Assembly: GCF_014298075.1 (NCBI RefSeq)
Contig: NZ_CP060418.1
Span: 3,720,001 to 3,784,000 of the forward strand
Source of the DNA: Enterobacter sp. JUb54
Lineage (GTDB): Bacteria > Pseudomonadota > Gammaproteobacteria > Enterobacterales > Enterobacteriaceae
Direction: 5' to 3'
DNA length: 64,000 nucleotides
Part shown: piece by piece, positions 28,532-45,122 of the stretch
Position numbering within the stretch: the first letter of the stretch is position 1
Layout: every line of letters begins with the position of its first letter
The notes under the pieces: model-generated
What the model was told of the DNA's origin: nothing
The model's input: the letters and a program-made list of their open reading frames with translations, nothing else
Database searches by the model: none
Program-made: the position numbers and the translations under genes

Positions 28532-29482
28532 ATGAGCAAAAAAGAGCAGACGTTAATGACACCTTATCTACAATTTAACCGCAACCAATGGGCTGCACTT
28601 CGTGATTCCGTTCCGATGACGCTGACAGAGGAAGAAATCACGCGGTTAAAAGGCATCAACGAAGATCTTTCCCTTGAAGAAGTTGCAGAGATCTATTTGC
28701 CGCTGTCGCGTTTGCTTAATTTCTATATCAGTTCCAACCTGCGCCGTCAGGCCGTGCTGGAGCAATTCCTCGGTACTAATGGTCAGCGCATCCCGTATAT
28801 CATCAGTATTGCCGGAAGCGTTGCGGTAGGTAAAAGCACGACCGCACGCGTATTACAGGCGCTGCTTAGCCGCTGGCCGGAACATCGTCATGTTGAATTG
28901 ATTACGACTGATGGCTTCTTACATCCGAACGCCGTACTGAAAGAGCGCGGATTGATGAAGAAGAAAGGCTTCCCGCAATCCTACGACATGCATCGGCTGG
29001 TGAAATTTGTTTCTGATTTGAAATCTGGCTTACCGACCGCTACCGCCCCGGTTTATTCCCATCTTATTTATGATGTGATTCCTGAAGGCGATAAGACAGT
29101 GGCGCAACCAGATATATTGATTCTTGAAGGGTTGAATGTCTTACAGAGTGGCATGGATTATCCCCATGACCCGCACCATGTATTCGTTTCTGACTTCGTT
29201 GATTTCTCTATATATGTCGATGCGCCAGAAGAACTGTTGAAAACATGGTATATCAACCGCTTCTTAAAATTCCGTGAAGGGGCATTCACCGATCCGGATT
29301 CTTATTTCCATAATTATGCGAAGCTTTCCAAAGATGAGGCTGTGAATATTGCTACCTCATTATGGAATGAAATTAATCTGTTGAATCTTAAAGAAAATAT
29401 ACTTCCAACCCGAGAGCGCGCTAGTTTAATCATGACCAAAAGCGCGAACCATTCGGTCGATCAGGTCCGACTGCGGAAGTAA
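28532..29482 (+). CDS. coaA: Pantothenate kinase (type I)
   Basis: CoaA phosphorylates pantothenate, the first and feedback-regulated step of coenzyme A synthesis. The P-loop GSVAVGKST (about residues 95-103) and the conserved TTDGFLHPN segment are present. The start at 28532 ([12 protein letters not shown]) gives 316 residues as in E. coli; an ATG two codons upstream is also in frame. It is convergent with birA across a terminator. Confidence 0.97.
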   Translation: MSKKEQTLMTPYLQFNRNQWAALRDSVPMTLTEEEITRLKGINEDLSLEEVAEIYLPLSRLLNFYISSNLRRQAVLEQFLGTNGQRIPYIISIAGSVAVGKSTTARVLQALLSRWPEHRHVELITTDGFLHPNAVLKERGLMKKKGFPQSYDMHRLVKFVSDLKSGLPTATAPVYSHLIYDVIPEGDKTVAQPDILILEGLNVLQSGMDYPHDPHHVFVSDFVDFSIYVDAPEELLKTWYINRFLKFREGAFTDPDSYFHNYAKLSKDEAVNIATSLWNEINLLNLKENILPTRERASLIMTKSANHSVDQVRLRK

Positions 29483-29494
29483 TCAGGTACATAA

Positions 29495-29523
29495 TAAAAA
29501 GGGAGCTCAGGCTCCCTTTTTAT
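29495..29523. terminator. Bidirectional terminator between coaA and birA
   Basis: AAAAAGGGAGC-TCAG-GCTCCCTTTTTAT stem with A/T tracts on both sides serves both convergent genes. Confidence 0.9.
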
Positions 29524-29528
29524 TTGGT

Positions 29529-30491
29529 TTATTCTGCGCTACGCAGCGATATTTCACCGCCGACCCATGGCTTGATAACGCCATCCTGCTCAAGCAACAA
29601 TGCCCCTTGAGTATCGATACCGCGCGAAATCCCAAAGATTTCTTTATCACCAATAATAAGCTTTACCGGCCGATTGAGGAAATTATCCAGTTTTTCCCAA
29701 CGCGCAAGATAAGGAGCCAGACCATCCTGCTCGAACAGCTGCAGGCCGGCACGCAGTTCTTTGATCAGCCGTGCGGCCAGGGTGTTACGATCGATAGATA
29801 CCCCGGCTTCCTGCAGGCTGATCCAGCCCTGATTCACCACGTCAGACTCAACGCGGCGCATGGCCAGATTGATCCCTGCTCCGCTCACGATCTGCGCCGC
29901 ATCGCCAGTTTTTCCCGTCAGTTCGACCAGAATACCCGACAGTTTACGATCCTGCAGGTAGAGATCGTTAGGCCACTTCACGCGAACTTTATCTGCCCCC
30001 AGGCTCTGGAGAACTTCGGCAATAACAATACCGATGACCAGACTCAGGCCAATAGCCGCGGCAGGCCCCTGCTCCAGGCGCCAGTACATCGAAAGATAAA
30101 GATTTGCCCCAAAGGGTGAGAACCACTTCCGCCCTCGGCGGCCACGCCCCGCCTGCTGATACTCGGCGACGCACGCATCCCCGGATTGCAGTTCGTTGAG
30201 GCGATCGAGCAAATACTGGTTCGTCGAATCAATGACCGGAAGAACCGTTACCCGGCCATGTTCGATCTGTGCAGCAATGCTGTCTTCATCTAATAACTGG
30301 ATAGGCTCCGGCAAACTGTAACCCTTGCCAGGGACGGTAAAGACATCAACGCCCCAGTCACGCAATGTCTGAATATGTTTATTGATGGCCGCCCGGCTCA
30401 TTCCCAGACGTTCGCCCAGTTGCTCTCCGGAATGAAACTCGCCATCGGCTAAAATGGATATCAATGTCAGGGGGATTGTATTATCTCTCAC
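29529..30491 (-). CDS. birA: Biotin-protein ligase / biotin operon repressor
   Basis: BirA attaches biotin to the acetyl-CoA carboxylase BCCP subunit and, as holo-dimer, represses the bio operon. The N-terminal winged helix (residues ~1-60, [20 protein letters not shown]), the central ligase domain with biotin loop GRGRRGRKW (about 115-123) and the SH3-like C-terminal domain are all present in 320 residues. Its start overlaps the murB stop by 4 nt. Confidence 0.97.
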   Translation of the reverse strand: MRDNTIPLTLISILADGEFHSGEQLGERLGMSRAAINKHIQTLRDWGVDVFTVPGKGYSLPEPIQLLDEDSIAAQIEHGRVTVLPVIDSTNQYLLDRLNELQSGDACVAEYQQAGRGRRGRKWFSPFGANLYLSMYWRLEQGPAAAIGLSLVIGIVIAEVLQSLGADKVRVKWPNDLYLQDRKLSGILVELTGKTGDAAQIVSGAGINLAMRRVESDVVNQGWISLQEAGVSIDRNTLAARLIKELRAGLQLFEQDGLAPYLARWEKLDNFLNRPVKLIIGDKEIFGISRGIDTQGALLLEQDGVIKPWVGGEISLRSAE

Positions 30492-31516
30492 GCAATGGTC
30501 TCCTCGGCATTCACTTCGCCGGTAGTGCCAATAAAACGGACTTCCGGCTGTAGCCAGACATTGAATCTCTCGCCGACCTGCTGGCGTACGTAGTGGGCCA
30601 GCTGAACAACATCATCGCTGGTTGCATCTTTGTCATTGATTAAGACCAGCGCCTGCTGGCGATGCACCGCAGCTCCGCCGATGGTTTTCCCTTTAAGCTG
30701 GCATTGATCGATTAGCCAGCCCGCGGCCAGTTTCATACTGCCATCCGCCTGTGGGTAATGTGGCGCATTTGGGAACGCTGCCAGCAGCGCCTGGCTTTGC
30801 TCCGCGCTGATAACAGGGTTCTTAAAGAAGCTGCCGGCATTGCCGTTTACTTTCGGATCTGGAAGTTTTGTCATGCGCATATGGCAAATGGCATCAAATA
30901 CCTGACGTGGCGTCACGGTCTGTGGGTCCAGGCGAGTCAGGTCACCGTACGTTAATACCGGATGCCAGGTTCTGGACAGACGAAGTCCCACCGCAACAAT
31001 GGCATAGCGATCCTGATACTCATGCTTGAAGATGCTGTCACGATAGCCAAAACGGCACTCGCTGGCGGAAAGACGTTGCTTACGGCCGCTCGCCAGCTCG
31101 ATACAATCGACATAATGACAAACACGTTGGAGTTCAACGCCATACGCGCCGATATTCTGGATTGGGGAAGACCCTGCGCAGCCAGGAATCAAGGCAAGGT
31201 TTTCCAGGCCCGGCATGTCATTCTCCAGCGTAAACTGTACCAGTTGGTGCCAGTTTTCCCCGGAACCAACGTGCAAGAGCCAGGCTTCAGGTGTTTCCGT
31301 GACCTCAATCCCCATGATGCGGTTAATAATAACCGTACCGGCATAATCCTTCAGGAACAGCACATTGCTCCCTTCACCGAGGATCAAAACGGGCTGATCT
31401 TCTGCTGTGGCTCTCTGCCAGGCAGACAATAGCTGCTGTTCATTATCAGCACGTACAATGACTTTGGCTGTACGGTCGATGCCAAAGGTGTTCCAGGGTT
31501 TGAGAGAATGATTCAT
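30488..31516 (-). CDS. murB: UDP-N-acetylenolpyruvoylglucosamine reductase
   Basis: MurB reduces UDP-GlcNAc-enolpyruvate to UDP-MurNAc with NADPH and FAD in peptidoglycan synthesis. The type I signature ([25 protein letters not shown] with the catalytic Ser) is present. The start at 31516 ([14 protein letters not shown]) gives 342 residues as in E. coli. It lies directly downstream of the rRNA operon, the gene order seen next to rrnB in E. coli. Confidence 0.97.
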   Translation of the reverse strand: MNHSLKPWNTFGIDRTAKVIVRADNEQQLLSAWQRATAEDQPVLILGEGSNVLFLKDYAGTVIINRIMGIEVTETPEAWLLHVGSGENWHQLVQFTLENDMPGLENLALIPGCAGSSPIQNIGAYGVELQRVCHYVDCIELASGRKQRLSASECRFGYRDSIFKHEYQDRYAIVAVGLRLSRTWHPVLTYGDLTRLDPQTVTPRQVFDAICHMRMTKLPDPKVNGNAGSFFKNPVISAEQSQALLAAFPNAPHYPQADGSMKLAAGWLIDQCQLKGKTIGGAAVHRQQALVLINDKDATSDDVVQLAHYVRQQVGERFNVWLQPEVRFIGTTGEVNAEETIA

Positions 31517-31651
31517 AGTGGCTTCCTGATGCAAAATCCGGACTAGTTTACCGTATCTGCTGTGGGAAGGCTTGTTTGAATGCGGCGGGATGGGTGTCGT
31601 GCGATGCGGTGTTGTTTTGTGACGCCATAAGGCTAAACATAAAGCTAAAAC

Positions 31652-31680
31652 GCAAAAAGTCCATCCGTCAGGATGGGCTT
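31652..31680 (-). terminator. rrn terminator T2
   Basis: On the minus strand GCCCATCC-TGAC-GGATGGACTTTTTGCG. This is nearly identical to T2 of E. coli rrnB (CCATCC-TGAC-GGATGG core). Confidence 0.88.
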
Positions 31681-31730
31681 CTGAGCTGTCTGATGGCCCG
31701 GAAACACCTTTCCCGGCTAAATCGCAGACA

Positions 31731-31765
31731 AAAACAAAAGGCCCAGTCTTTCGACTGAGCCCTTT
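31731..31765 (-). terminator. rrn terminator T1
   Basis: On the minus strand GGCTCAGTC-GAAA-GACTGGGCC followed by TTTTGTTTTTG, matching the T1 terminator of E. coli rrn operons. Confidence 0.95.
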
Positions 31766-31775
31766 GCTTTATTTG

Positions 31776-31895
31776 ATGCCTGGCAGTTCCCTACTCTCAC
31801 ATGGGGAGACCCCACACTACCATCGGCGCTACGGCGTTTCACTTCTGAGTTCGGCATGGGGTCAGGTGGGACCACCGCGCTATCGCCGCCAGGCA
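31776..31895 (-). rRNA. rrf: 5S ribosomal RNA
   Basis: The 120-nt gene begins TGCCTGGCGGC and ends GCCAGGCAT on the minus strand, pairing end to end as 5S should. It is the last RNA of the operon, 93 nt after 23S. No distal tRNA follows. Confidence 0.97.
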
Positions 31896-31988
31896 AATTC
31901 TGTTATCAACACGTCTTAAAGACATATTGACTAATCTGTATCAGGCTGAAAATCTTCTCTCTAATCACCAAAACAGCTTTGGCGTTGT

Positions 31989-34893
<2,905 letters not shown>

Positions 34894-35028
34894 TCACAAC
34901 CCGAAGCTGTTTCGTAAAACAGTCCGCATTGCGAAAATTTGAGAGACTCGAACACACCATTTTTCCTTTCTTATTACGGAGAAAGGAAACAGTGTGTCGT
35001 TTCAATTTTCAGCTTGATCCAGATTTTT

Positions 35029-35038
35029 AAAGAGCAAA
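35029..35038 (-). promoter_or_regulatory. boxA antitermination element in the 16S-23S spacer
   Basis: TGCTCTTTAA on the minus strand ahead of 23S is the conserved boxA bound by NusB/S10 for rRNA antitermination. Confidence 0.75.
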
Positions 35039-35098
35039 ACTTCGCAGCATACCTTTTCAGGTACACTCTGAAGTTTTCTTGTTAATCGCAGTAAAGGA

Positions 35099-35174
35099 TG
35101 GTGGAGCTATGCGGGATCGAACCGCAGACCTCCTGCGTGCAAGGCAGGCGCTCTCCCAGCTGAGCTATAACCCC
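35099..35174 (-). tRNA. alaT: tRNA-Ala (TGC)
   Basis: The 76-nt gene in the rRNA spacer has anticodon TGC and encoded CCA. The Ile-Ala pair is the spacer type of E. coli rrnA, rrnD and rrnH; rrnB has tRNA-Glu instead. Confidence 0.97.
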
Positions 35175-35201
35175 ATCGTAATTGCCATCTCTGTTTACCG
35201 T

Positions 35202-35283
35202 AATTCGATATCGGGCAAGGCGTGGTGACACGAAGCATACTGAAGTATGCGAGCGTCGCCATAACGCAGCACGGTAGCGAATT
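35202..35283. repeat. Imperfect palindromic element between tRNA-Ala and tRNA-Ile
   Basis: An 82-bp stretch bounded by AATTCG and CGAATT, with a near-perfect centre GCATACT-GA-AGTATGC (35235-35250), fills the tRNA spacer, which is 109 nt here. Positions 1-15 from each end also match at most sites in inverted orientation. It would fold as one long hairpin in the rRNA precursor. Confidence 0.6.
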
Positions 35284-35360
<77 letters not shown>

Positions 35361-35431
35361 GCAGAGATGTTTTACTGCTTATTTTTCATCAGACAATCTG
35401 TGTGGACACTACAAAGGCAGGTTCTTTCAGG

Positions 35432-36971
<1,540 letters not shown>

Positions 36972-37103
36972 AAGTTTGATGCTCGTGAATTAAACTTCGT
37001 AATGAATTACGTATGTTCACTCAGAGACTTGGTATTCATTTTTCGTCCGAGGACGTTAAGAATCCATGTCACTTTGAGTGCCCACACAGATTGTCTGATA
37101 AAT

Positions 37104-37115
37104 TGTTAAAGAGCA
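37104..37115 (-). promoter_or_regulatory. boxA in the 16S leader
   Basis: TGCTCTTTAACA on the minus strand between P2 and 16S is the leader boxA for the rRNA antitermination complex. Confidence 0.8.
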
Positions 37116-37153
37116 GTGCAACGCGGCTTTCGCTCACCGTTGCGAGGTCCCGT

Positions 37154-37181
37154 ATAATACGTTTTCCTCATTCAGAGTCAA
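37154..37181 (-). promoter_or_regulatory. rrn promoter P2
   Basis: On the minus strand TTGACT (37176-37181) and TATTAT (37154-37159) with 16-bp spacing, about 185 bp upstream of 16S. Confidence 0.85.
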
Positions 37182-37273
37182 GCATTTGTTTTCGCTTTTC
37201 TCTGTCAGAATTTCCGGAGAAACCCTGCTGACCCGGCGGCTTGCTTGCCGTTGTTCCGTGTCAGTGGAGGCGC

Positions 37274-37301
37274 ATTATAGGGAGTTCTGAGACGTTGACA
37301 A
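37274..37301 (-). promoter_or_regulatory. rrn promoter P1 with UP element
   Basis: On the minus strand TTGTCA (37296-37301) and TATAAT (37274-37279) with the 16-bp spacer typical of rrn P1, followed by a GC-rich discriminator (GCGCC). An A/T-rich UP element lies at about 37308-37325. Growth-rate and ppGpp control are expected. The rest of 36972-37362 is leader with no gene. Confidence 0.93.
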
Positions 37302-37362
37302 GCCCTGTTTTAAAAAAACTTTTCAACCGCTCAAATTCCCGCCATGACGCCGATTTTACGCG

Positions 37363-37902
37363 CTATTTGCGCGTCATTTGTGCGATTTCCCGCGCAAAAT
37401 TGGCTACCTGCTTCCAGTCGGTATACACCACTTCTTTACTAGTATCCGTTTCACCGCCGGTCATCTTCATAATCAGGCGAATCATAAAGCGGTCGTACCA
37501 GCGATAACGCGGATAACGCAGCGCGCCGGCGAACACCGCGCTACGCTGCGGCTGCCACGGCGAGTTGAGCAGGAACTTGCGCGTATAGCTGTTCGTTTGT
37601 GGCGTGCGCTTCTCTGGTTTACGTGCCACCAGGTTCACCGAGAAAAATGCGCCGGGCCGTGCCTGCAACGACGAAAGGTGTTTCTTCACAAAGCGGTCCA
37701 CCGCCGGATGAAAGTGCCCGTAGCGAATCGACGCGCCAATCACCACGCGATCGTAATGCTGCCATTCGACGTCCAGGGTACGGTTTAGATTAACCGTATC
37801 TGAATCAACGCCCAGCTCTTTCAGTTCAGACGCCAGAAAGGAGGCAATTTCGCGGGTCTGCCCGTCACGGGTGGAAAATAGAATCAACGTTTTCACAAGC
37901 AC
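37363..37902 (-). CDS. hemG: Protoporphyrinogen oxidase (menaquinone-dependent)
   Basis: HemG oxidises protoporphyrinogen IX to protoporphyrin IX and is a flavodoxin-fold, membrane-associated FMN enzyme. The N-terminal FMN-binding loop [12 protein letters not shown] (residues ~8-19) is clear; 179 residues against 181 in E. coli. It starts 5 nt after trkH. In E. coli hemG lies directly upstream of rrnA, as it does for the rRNA operon here. Confidence 0.95.
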   Translation of the reverse strand: MLVKTLILFSTRDGQTREIASFLASELKELGVDSDTVNLNRTLDVEWQHYDRVVIGASIRYGHFHPAVDRFVKKHLSSLQARPGAFFSVNLVARKPEKRTPQTNSYTRKFLLNSPWQPQRSAVFAGALRYPRYRWYDRFMIRLIMKMTGGETDTSKEVVYTDWKQVANFAREIAQMTRK

Positions 37903-37907
37903 TCCTG

Positions 37908-39359
37908 TTATTCGCGCCAGAAAGTGGGGGTAAAGAGCACCAGTAAGGTGAACACTTCCAGACGACCAAACAGCATATTAGCAATCAAGATCCATTTCGC
38001 GACCGGGTTCATTGTCGCGAAGTTATCCGCTACCACGCCAAGCCCTGGTCCCAGGTTATTAAGCGTCGCCACGACCGAGGCAAAAGCAGAGAAGTCATCC
38101 ACGCCGGTCGCGATGATAGCCAGCATACTGATAATAAAGACCAGCGCATAGGCGGAGAAGAATCCCCATACCGCTTCCAGAATACGTTCAGGTAGTGCAC
38201 GGTTGCCTAACTTAATGCTGTATACCGCATTTGGGTGCACCAGCCGTTTAAGTTCGCGGTTCCCCTGTTTAAACAGCAGCAGGATACGAATCACTTTCAG
38301 ACCGCCGCCCGTCGAACCGGCGCAGCCGCCGATAAATGCCGAGCACAATAACAGGACCGGAAGGAACAGCGGCCATCGGGCGATGCTATCGGTGGTAAAG
38401 CCCGCGGTGGTAGCCATCGACACCACCTGGAAAAAGGCCTGATTGACCGTGGTCAGTGCCGAGCTGTAGACGTCATGCAGCCAGAGCACCAGCGTGCAGA
38501 TCACCACCAGCGTCAACTGGACGCCAATAAACATGCGGAATTCAGGGTCACGCCAGTACACCCTCAGGCTGCGTCCGCTCAGCAACGAAAAGTGCAGACC
38601 GTAGTTACAGCCGGAAATCAGCAGGAAAATCGCGATAATCGTGTTGATGGTCGGGCTGTTAAAATACCCCACGCTAGCATCATGAGTAGAAAAACCGCCG
38701 ATCGCGATAGTCGCAAAGCTATGGCCGATGGCGTCAAATGCCGGCATCCCCGCAAACCATAACGCCAGCGCGCAGGCCACGGTTAACAGGACATAGATGA
38801 GCCACAGGGTTTTTGCCGTTTCGGCAATACGGGGACGCATTTTATTGTCTTTTAGCGGCCCGGGCATTTCTGCCCGATACAACTGCATTCCCCCGACGCC
38901 CAGTATCGGCAGTATCGCGACCGCCAGTACAATGATCCCCATACCGCCAAACCACTGCAGCATCTGGCGATAGAACAAAATAGCGTGAGGTAACGAATCC
39001 AGCCCCACCAGCGTGGTTGCCCCGGTGGTGGTCAGGCCTGAGAAGGATTCAAAGAACGCATCGGTGATGGTCAGGTTCGGCTGCTCGGCAAAAATAAACG
39101 GTAGCGCACCGACGCTGCCCAGCACGGTCCAGAAGAGCACAACGATCAGAAAACCTTCGCGGGATTTCAGCTCCCCCTTTTCACGGCGGTTCGGCCACCA
39201 TAATAGAGAACCAATCGCCAGCGCGACAAAAAAGGTCTGGGTAAACGCCCGTCCCGCGCCATCGCGGTATATCAGGGCCACTAATCCCGGCAGGATCATG
39301 GTCCCCGAAAATAAAATGACCAGCAGTCCAACGATTCGGGTTATCGCGCGAAAATGCAT
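37908..39359 (-). CDS. trkH: Trk potassium uptake channel subunit TrkH
   Basis: TrkH is the inner-membrane K+ channel that works with the TrkA gating ring. The start at 39359 ([13 protein letters not shown]) gives 483 residues, as in E. coli; the frame extends 17 codons upstream without family support. Selectivity-filter loops with the TTTGAT, GGFST, TTAGF and NNLGPG segments are visible. It is in an operon with hemG and yigZ. Confidence 0.97.
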   Translation of the reverse strand: MHFRAITRIVGLLVILFSGTMILPGLVALIYRDGAGRAFTQTFFVALAIGSLLWWPNRREKGELKSREGFLIVVLFWTVLGSVGALPFIFAEQPNLTITDAFFESFSGLTTTGATTLVGLDSLPHAILFYRQMLQWFGGMGIIVLAVAILPILGVGGMQLYRAEMPGPLKDNKMRPRIAETAKTLWLIYVLLTVACALALWFAGMPAFDAIGHSFATIAIGGFSTHDASVGYFNSPTINTIIAIFLLISGCNYGLHFSLLSGRSLRVYWRDPEFRMFIGVQLTLVVICTLVLWLHDVYSSALTTVNQAFFQVVSMATTAGFTTDSIARWPLFLPVLLLCSAFIGGCAGSTGGGLKVIRILLLFKQGNRELKRLVHPNAVYSIKLGNRALPERILEAVWGFFSAYALVFIISMLAIIATGVDDFSAFASVVATLNNLGPGLGVVADNFATMNPVAKWILIANMLFGRLEVFTLLVLFTPTFWRE

Positions 39360-39399
39360 CTCTGGCGCTTCCTTTGATATGCAAAAAATCAGGTGGGGA

Positions 39400-40014
39400 T
39401 TATTCGTCAATCTTTAATAATTGCAACGAACCACGACTAAAATCAGCCAGTTTTGTCGAAAAAGAGGCCACTTCAGCTTGCGGAAGCGCCACTCTGAGCT
39501 GGACGAACGCCTGATATTCGCTTTCGACAATGCGTCCTGAGAACTGAGCCAACAGCGTTTCAATCCCGGCTAACTGCCCGTATTCACACTGCAAAGTATA
39601 TGCGGTTAACGGCGTCTTGCGCTGAGTTGTTAGCTCAGCAAGCGCCTGATGCACGCCGCCACCGTAGGCTTTGACCAGACCACCGGTGCCCAACAAAATC
39701 CCGCCGTAGTAGCGCACCACCACGGCGGTTATTTCGCCAACGCCGCTGCCCATCAGCTGCGCCAGCATCGGCTTACCAGCCGTCCCCGCCGGTTCGCCAT
39801 CGTCAGAGAACCCCAGCTGCTGCGAGTCATTGGGTGGCCCGGCCACCCACGCCACACAATGGTGACGGGCGTCCGGGTGCTCTGCCCTGACGGACTCCAC
39901 AAAGGCTTTCGCCGCAACCACGCCGTCGGTATGTGCCAACAGCGTGATAAAGCGACTCTTTTTAATCTCTTCAACGAAGGTAACCGGCGCGGCCGGTATC
40001 AACCAGCTATCCAT
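39400..40014 (-). CDS. yigZ: IMPACT/YigZ family protein
   Basis: The 204-residue protein contains the N-terminal IMPACT/UPF0029 domain (KKSRFI, GEPAGTAGKPML, VVVRYYGG) and a C-terminal ferredoxin-like DUF1949 region. The family is linked to translation regulation in eukaryotes; the bacterial role is not established. Its ATG overlaps the pepQ stop by one base (TAATG), indicating coupling. Confidence 0.94.
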   Translation of the reverse strand: MDSWLIPAAPVTFVEEIKKSRFITLLAHTDGVVAAKAFVESVRAEHPDARHHCVAWVAGPPNDSQQLGFSDDGEPAGTAGKPMLAQLMGSGVGEITAVVVRYYGGILLGTGGLVKAYGGGVHQALAELTTQRKTPLTAYTLQCEYGQLAGIETLLAQFSGRIVESEYQAFVQLRVALPQAEVASFSTKLADFSRGSLQLLKIDE

Positions 40015-41345
40015 TACGCCAGTTTCAGGTCACGCGTCATATTTTCAACACTGTTTTCGTGAATGACGACGTTATCTTCAATACGGATCCCACCAAACGG
40101 CTTCAGCGCGTCAATTTTCTGCCAGTTGAAGTGTTTGCTGAACTGCCCTTCGCGCCACGGCGCCAGCAGAGATTCAATAAAGTAGATACCCGGCTCAATC
40201 GTCAGCACCATACGCGGCTGCAGAATGCGAGTGCAGCGCAGATACGGATACTTCGACGGCGCCGCCAGATGCGTGCCTGAATCATCCTGCATGAACCCCG
40301 CCACATCATGAACCTGTAAACCCAGCGGGTGACCAATGCCGTGCGGCATAAACGGCCCGGTGAGGTCGTTTTCCACCATCGCTTCTTCGCTCATGTTGGT
40401 GACGATCTGGTGCTTACGCAGCAGCTTCGCGATGCGCTGATGGAACTGGATATGGTAATCCACATAGCTGGTGCCCGCTTTCATGGTGCTAATCAGCGCC
40501 AGTTGCTCATCGTTGACGTCTTTAATCAGATGCGCATAGTCATTGTCGCTGTGCGCAGCCCAGGTGCGGGTCAGGTCGGCTGCGTAGCCGTTATATTCCG
40601 CCCCGGCATCCAGCAGGAAGCTGCGCGCATCTGCCGGTGCACGGTGATCCAGTTTGGTGTAGTGCAGCACGGAAGCATGTTCGTTCAGTGCCACGATATT
40701 GCTGTAAGGCACATCGGTATCGCGGTGGCCGGTAGCCGTCAGGTAGGCCTGGTTAATATCGAACTCGCTCATTCCTGAAAGGAAGGCTTCATGAGCGGCA
40801 CGGTGGCCATTCACCGCCGATTTCTGCGCTTCGCGCATGCAGGCCAGTTCATAATCGGTTTTATAAGAGCGGTAGTAGTGCAGGTAATCGATCACCCCTT
40901 TCGGGTTGATATTTTCGGCGGCGATATCCAGACCCAGCGCCCGCTCCGGTACCGGCCCGATATAGCCGATGTTGCCGCGTGCTGCCGGCAGCTGGCTACC
41001 AATACCGTCCGCTTTCGGCAGCGCGATCACTTCAACTTCTTCCGTCCAGAAAGAGGTCGGCAGCGGTTCCACGTTATGCCAGTAATCCACCGGCAGATAG
41101 AACCACAATTTCGGCTTGTTGACGCCATCCACCAGCAGCCAGCAGTTTGGCACCTGGGTCACCGGTACCCAGGATTTAAATTGCGGGTTGACCTTAAAGG
41201 GATACGGATGATCGTCGAGGAAGACGTTGACCAGCTCACCAGAGTGAATCAGTAACGCATCGAGCTTAAAACGCGCTAAAGCATCACGGGTACGTTCTTG
41301 TAGGGTAACGATATGATTTTTATAGAGCGCGGCTAGTGATTCCAT
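40014..41345 (-). CDS. pepQ: Xaa-Pro dipeptidase (prolidase)
   Basis: PepQ cleaves dipeptides with C-terminal proline. The dinuclear-metal ligands of the pita-bread fold are seen: [17 protein letters not shown] (Asp pair), [14 protein letters not shown] (His), IEPGIYF (Glu) and GGIRIEDN (Glu). The 443 residues equal the E. coli length. It diverges from fadBA. Confidence 0.97.
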   Translation of the reverse strand: MESLAALYKNHIVTLQERTRDALARFKLDALLIHSGELVNVFLDDHPYPFKVNPQFKSWVPVTQVPNCWLLVDGVNKPKLWFYLPVDYWHNVEPLPTSFWTEEVEVIALPKADGIGSQLPAARGNIGYIGPVPERALGLDIAAENINPKGVIDYLHYYRSYKTDYELACMREAQKSAVNGHRAAHEAFLSGMSEFDINQAYLTATGHRDTDVPYSNIVALNEHASVLHYTKLDHRAPADARSFLLDAGAEYNGYAADLTRTWAAHSDNDYAHLIKDVNDEQLALISTMKAGTSYVDYHIQFHQRIAKLLRKHQIVTNMSEEAMVENDLTGPFMPHGIGHPLGLQVHDVAGFMQDDSGTHLAAPSKYPYLRCTRILQPRMVLTIEPGIYFIESLLAPWREGQFSKHFNWQKIDALKPFGGIRIEDNVVIHENSVENMTRDLKLA

Positions 41346-41493
41346 CTTTCATCCTTTGCTTTTATTGGATCGTGATGTTCCGCATCTTAGCACATTGGCC
41401 TCAGGCAGGGTGATTTCCGCCGGGTGTGATCAGACCAGCATTTATTTAAAGACTCATTTGCAATTCTTTAACATAAATCCCACACTCCGTTTC

Positions 41494-41510
41494 ATCTGGT
41501 ACGACCAGAT
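41494..41510. promoter_or_regulatory. FadR operator of fadBA
   Basis: ATCTGGTACGACCAGAT, 27 bp upstream of the fadB start, is a palindrome identical to the known E. coli fadB FadR site. FadR represses fadBA until long-chain acyl-CoA releases it. Confidence 0.93.
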
Positions 41511-41536
41511 CACATTGCTGGATTCAGGAGACTGAC

Positions 41537-43726
41537 ATGCTCTACAAAGGCGACAACCTATACCTCGACTGGCTGGAAGATGGCATTGCCGAACTGGTGT
41601 TCGATGCCCCCGGCTCGGTGAACAAGCTCGACACCGCAACCGTAGCCAGCCTCGGTGACGCGCTGGACGTGCTCGAAAAGCAAAAAGATCTCAAGGGGCT
41701 GCTGCTGCGTTCAGAAAAAGCGGCCTTTATCGTCGGTGCCGACATTACCGAATTCCTTTCCCTGTTCCTGGTACCACAGGAACAGCTCAGCCAGTGGCTG
41801 CATTTTGCCAACAGCGTCTTTAATCGCCTGGAAGATTTGCCGGTTCCCACGATTTCAGCGGTGAACGGCTATGCGCTGGGCGGCGGTTGCGAATGCGTTC
41901 TCGCGACGGACTATCGCCTGGCTACCCCGGATCTACGCATCGGCTTGCCGGAAACCAAACTGGGTATCATGCCGGGCTTCGGTGGTTCGGTGCGTCTTCC
42001 GCGCCTGCTCGGCGCCGATAGCGCGCTGGAAATTATCGCTGCCGGTAAAGATGTCAGCGCCGATCAGGCGTTGAAAATTGGCCTGGTGGATGGGGTTGTC
42101 AAACCGGAGAAACTGCGTGATGGCGCGATCGCCATTCTTCGTCAGGCCATCAACGGCGATCTGGACTGGAAAGCCAAACGTCAGCCGAAGCTGGAGCCGC
42201 TGAAACTCAGCAAGATTGAAGCCACCATGAGCTTCACCATCGCCAAAGGCATGGTTGCGCAGACCGCTGGCAAACACTATCCGGCACCGATAACGGCGGT
42301 AAAAACCATCGAAGCGGCCGCCCGTTTCGGCCGTGAAGAAGCGCTCAATCTGGAAAACCAAAGCTTTGTCCCGCTGGCGCACACCAAAGAAGCCCGGGCA
42401 CTGGTGGGTATTTTCCTCAACGATCAGTACGTCAAAGCCAAAGCGAAGAAGCTGACCAAAGACGTTGAGACTCCGCAACAGGCCGCGGTACTGGGCGCCG
42501 GGATCATGGGGGGCGGGATTGCCTACCAGTCCGCCTGGAAAGGCGTGCCGGTGATCATGAAGGATATTAATGATAAATCACTGACGCTTGGGATGAACGA
42601 AGCCGCCAAACTGCTCAACAAGCAGCTTGAGCGCGGGAAAATTGACGGTCTGAAACTGGCAGGCGTGATCGGTACGATTCACCCTACCCTGGATTACACC
42701 GGTTTTGAACGCGTTGACGTCGTGGTGGAAGCCGTCGTCGAAAACCCGAAAGTGAAAAAGGCCGTGCTGGCGGAAACCGAAGAGAAAGTACGCCCGGATA
42801 CGGTACTGGCTTCCAATACCTCAACGATTCCGATCGGTGAGCTGGCCAGCGTCCTGCAACGACCGGAAAACTTCTGCGGCATGCACTTCTTTAACCCGGT
42901 GCATCGCATGCCGCTGGTTGAAGTCATTCGCGGCGAGAAAACCTCGGATAAAACCATCGCCAAAGTGGTGGCATGGGCCAGCAAAATGGGCAAAACGCCG
43001 ATTGTGGTCAATGACTGCCCCGGCTTCTTCGTCAACCGCGTGCTGTTCCCTTACTTCGCCGGCTTCAGCCAGCTCTTACGCGATGGCGCCGACTTCCGCA
43101 AAGTCGATAAGGTGATGGAGAAAGTGTTTGGCTGGCCGATGGGCCCGGCATACCTGCTGGACGTCGTTGGCATCGATACCGCACACCATGCGCAGGCCGT
43201 CATGGCTGCCGGTTTCCCGCAGCGCATGCAAAAAGATTACCGCGACGCCATTGATGCCCTGTTCGACGCCAGCCGCTTTGGTCAGAAAAATGGTCTCGGC
43301 TTCTGGCGCTATCAGGCAGACAGTAAAGGTAAGCCGAAGAAAGAAGAAGACCCGGCCGTTGATGCCCTGCTGGCCGATGTGAGCCAGGCAAAACGCGACT
43401 TCAGCGATGAAGAAATTATCGCCCGCATGATGATTCCGATGGTCAACGAAGTGGTGCGCTGTCTGGAAGAAGGCATCATTGCCAGCCCGGCCGAAGCGGA
43501 TATGGCGCTGGTTTATGGCCTCGGCTTCCCGCCGTTCCACGGCGGCGCCTTCCGCTGGCTGGATACCCTCGGCAGCGCAAAATACCTCGATATGGCGCAG
43601 CAGTACCAGCAACTCGGTCCGTTGTATGACGTCCCGGAAGGTCTGCGTAATAAAGCGGGCCATAACGAACCCTACTATCCTCCGGTAGAACCAGCCCGCC
43701 CGGCGGGTGTTCTGAAAACGGCTTAA
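41537..43726 (+). CDS. fadB: Fatty acid oxidation complex subunit alpha
   Basis: FadB carries enoyl-CoA hydratase/isomerase activity in its N-terminal crotonase domain (residues ~1-190; [17 protein letters not shown]) and L-3-hydroxyacyl-CoA dehydrogenase activity in the C-terminal half, with NAD-binding motif [14 protein letters not shown] near residue 320 and [15 protein letters not shown]. The 729 residues equal E. coli. It forms the alpha2-beta2 complex with FadA, encoded 9 nt downstream, and is under FadR control. Confidence 0.98.
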   Translation: MLYKGDNLYLDWLEDGIAELVFDAPGSVNKLDTATVASLGDALDVLEKQKDLKGLLLRSEKAAFIVGADITEFLSLFLVPQEQLSQWLHFANSVFNRLEDLPVPTISAVNGYALGGGCECVLATDYRLATPDLRIGLPETKLGIMPGFGGSVRLPRLLGADSALEIIAAGKDVSADQALKIGLVDGVVKPEKLRDGAIAILRQAINGDLDWKAKRQPKLEPLKLSKIEATMSFTIAKGMVAQTAGKHYPAPITAVKTIEAAARFGREEALNLENQSFVPLAHTKEARALVGIFLNDQYVKAKAKKLTKDVETPQQAAVLGAGIMGGGIAYQSAWKGVPVIMKDINDKSLTLGMNEAAKLLNKQLERGKIDGLKLAGVIGTIHPTLDYTGFERVDVVVEAVVENPKVKKAVLAETEEKVRPDTVLASNTSTIPIGELASVLQRPENFCGMHFFNPVHRMPLVEVIRGEKTSDKTIAKVVAWASKMGKTPIVVNDCPGFFVNRVLFPYFAGFSQLLRDGADFRKVDKVMEKVFGWPMGPAYLLDVVGIDTAHHAQAVMAAGFPQRMQKDYRDAIDALFDASRFGQKNGLGFWRYQADSKGKPKKEEDPAVDALLADVSQAKRDFSDEEIIARMMIPMVNEVVRCLEEGIIASPAEADMALVYGLGFPPFHGGAFRWLDTLGSAKYLDMAQQYQQLGPLYDVPEGLRNKAGHNEPYYPPVEPARPAGVLKTA

Positions 43727-44899
<1,173 letters not shown>

Positions 44900-44906
44900 T
44901 CGGGAA

Positions 44907-45042
44907 AATATCCCCTCACGCATTTGCGCTGTATTGCGGCGGCAACTGAGCACATCCCCGGAAGCATAGATAACTATGTGACCGGGGTATGCGAGGGCAG
45001 CCAACAAAGAGACAGCGTAAAGGCGGACGGGGAAGAGTTTAG
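44907..45042. repeat. ERIC (enterobacterial repetitive intergenic consensus) element
   Basis: A long imperfect palindrome follows fadA. Read on the minus strand it contains TTGGCTGCCCTCGCATACCC, then CGGTCAC, an inner dyad CATAG-TTAT-CTATG, TTCCGGGGAT and TTGCCGCC. This tracks the ERIC core (TTGGCTGCGCTCGCTCACCC, AGTCACTTACTT, GCTCCTGGGGATTCACTCGC). Inner arms CCCCGG (44956-44961) and CCGGGG (44982-44987) pair. Outer ends are approximate. Confidence 0.82.
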
Positions 45043-45051
45043 TTGCCGTTT

Positions 45052-45080
45052 TTCCCGCCTGTCAGGGGCGGGTTTTTTAT
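45052..45080 (+). terminator. fadBA terminator
   Basis: CCCGCC-TGTCAGG-GGCGGG followed by TTTTTTATTT, downstream of the ERIC element, so the ERIC is within the fadBA transcript. Confidence 0.88.
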
Positions 45081-45122
45081 TTCTGTCATCCCTGGTCCTC
45101 TCCCCGAAGAGAGAGGAAGGCA

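Noticed and set aside
41346..41536. Additional gene between pepQ and fadB
   Set aside because: Only regulatory sequence (FadR operator) is visible.
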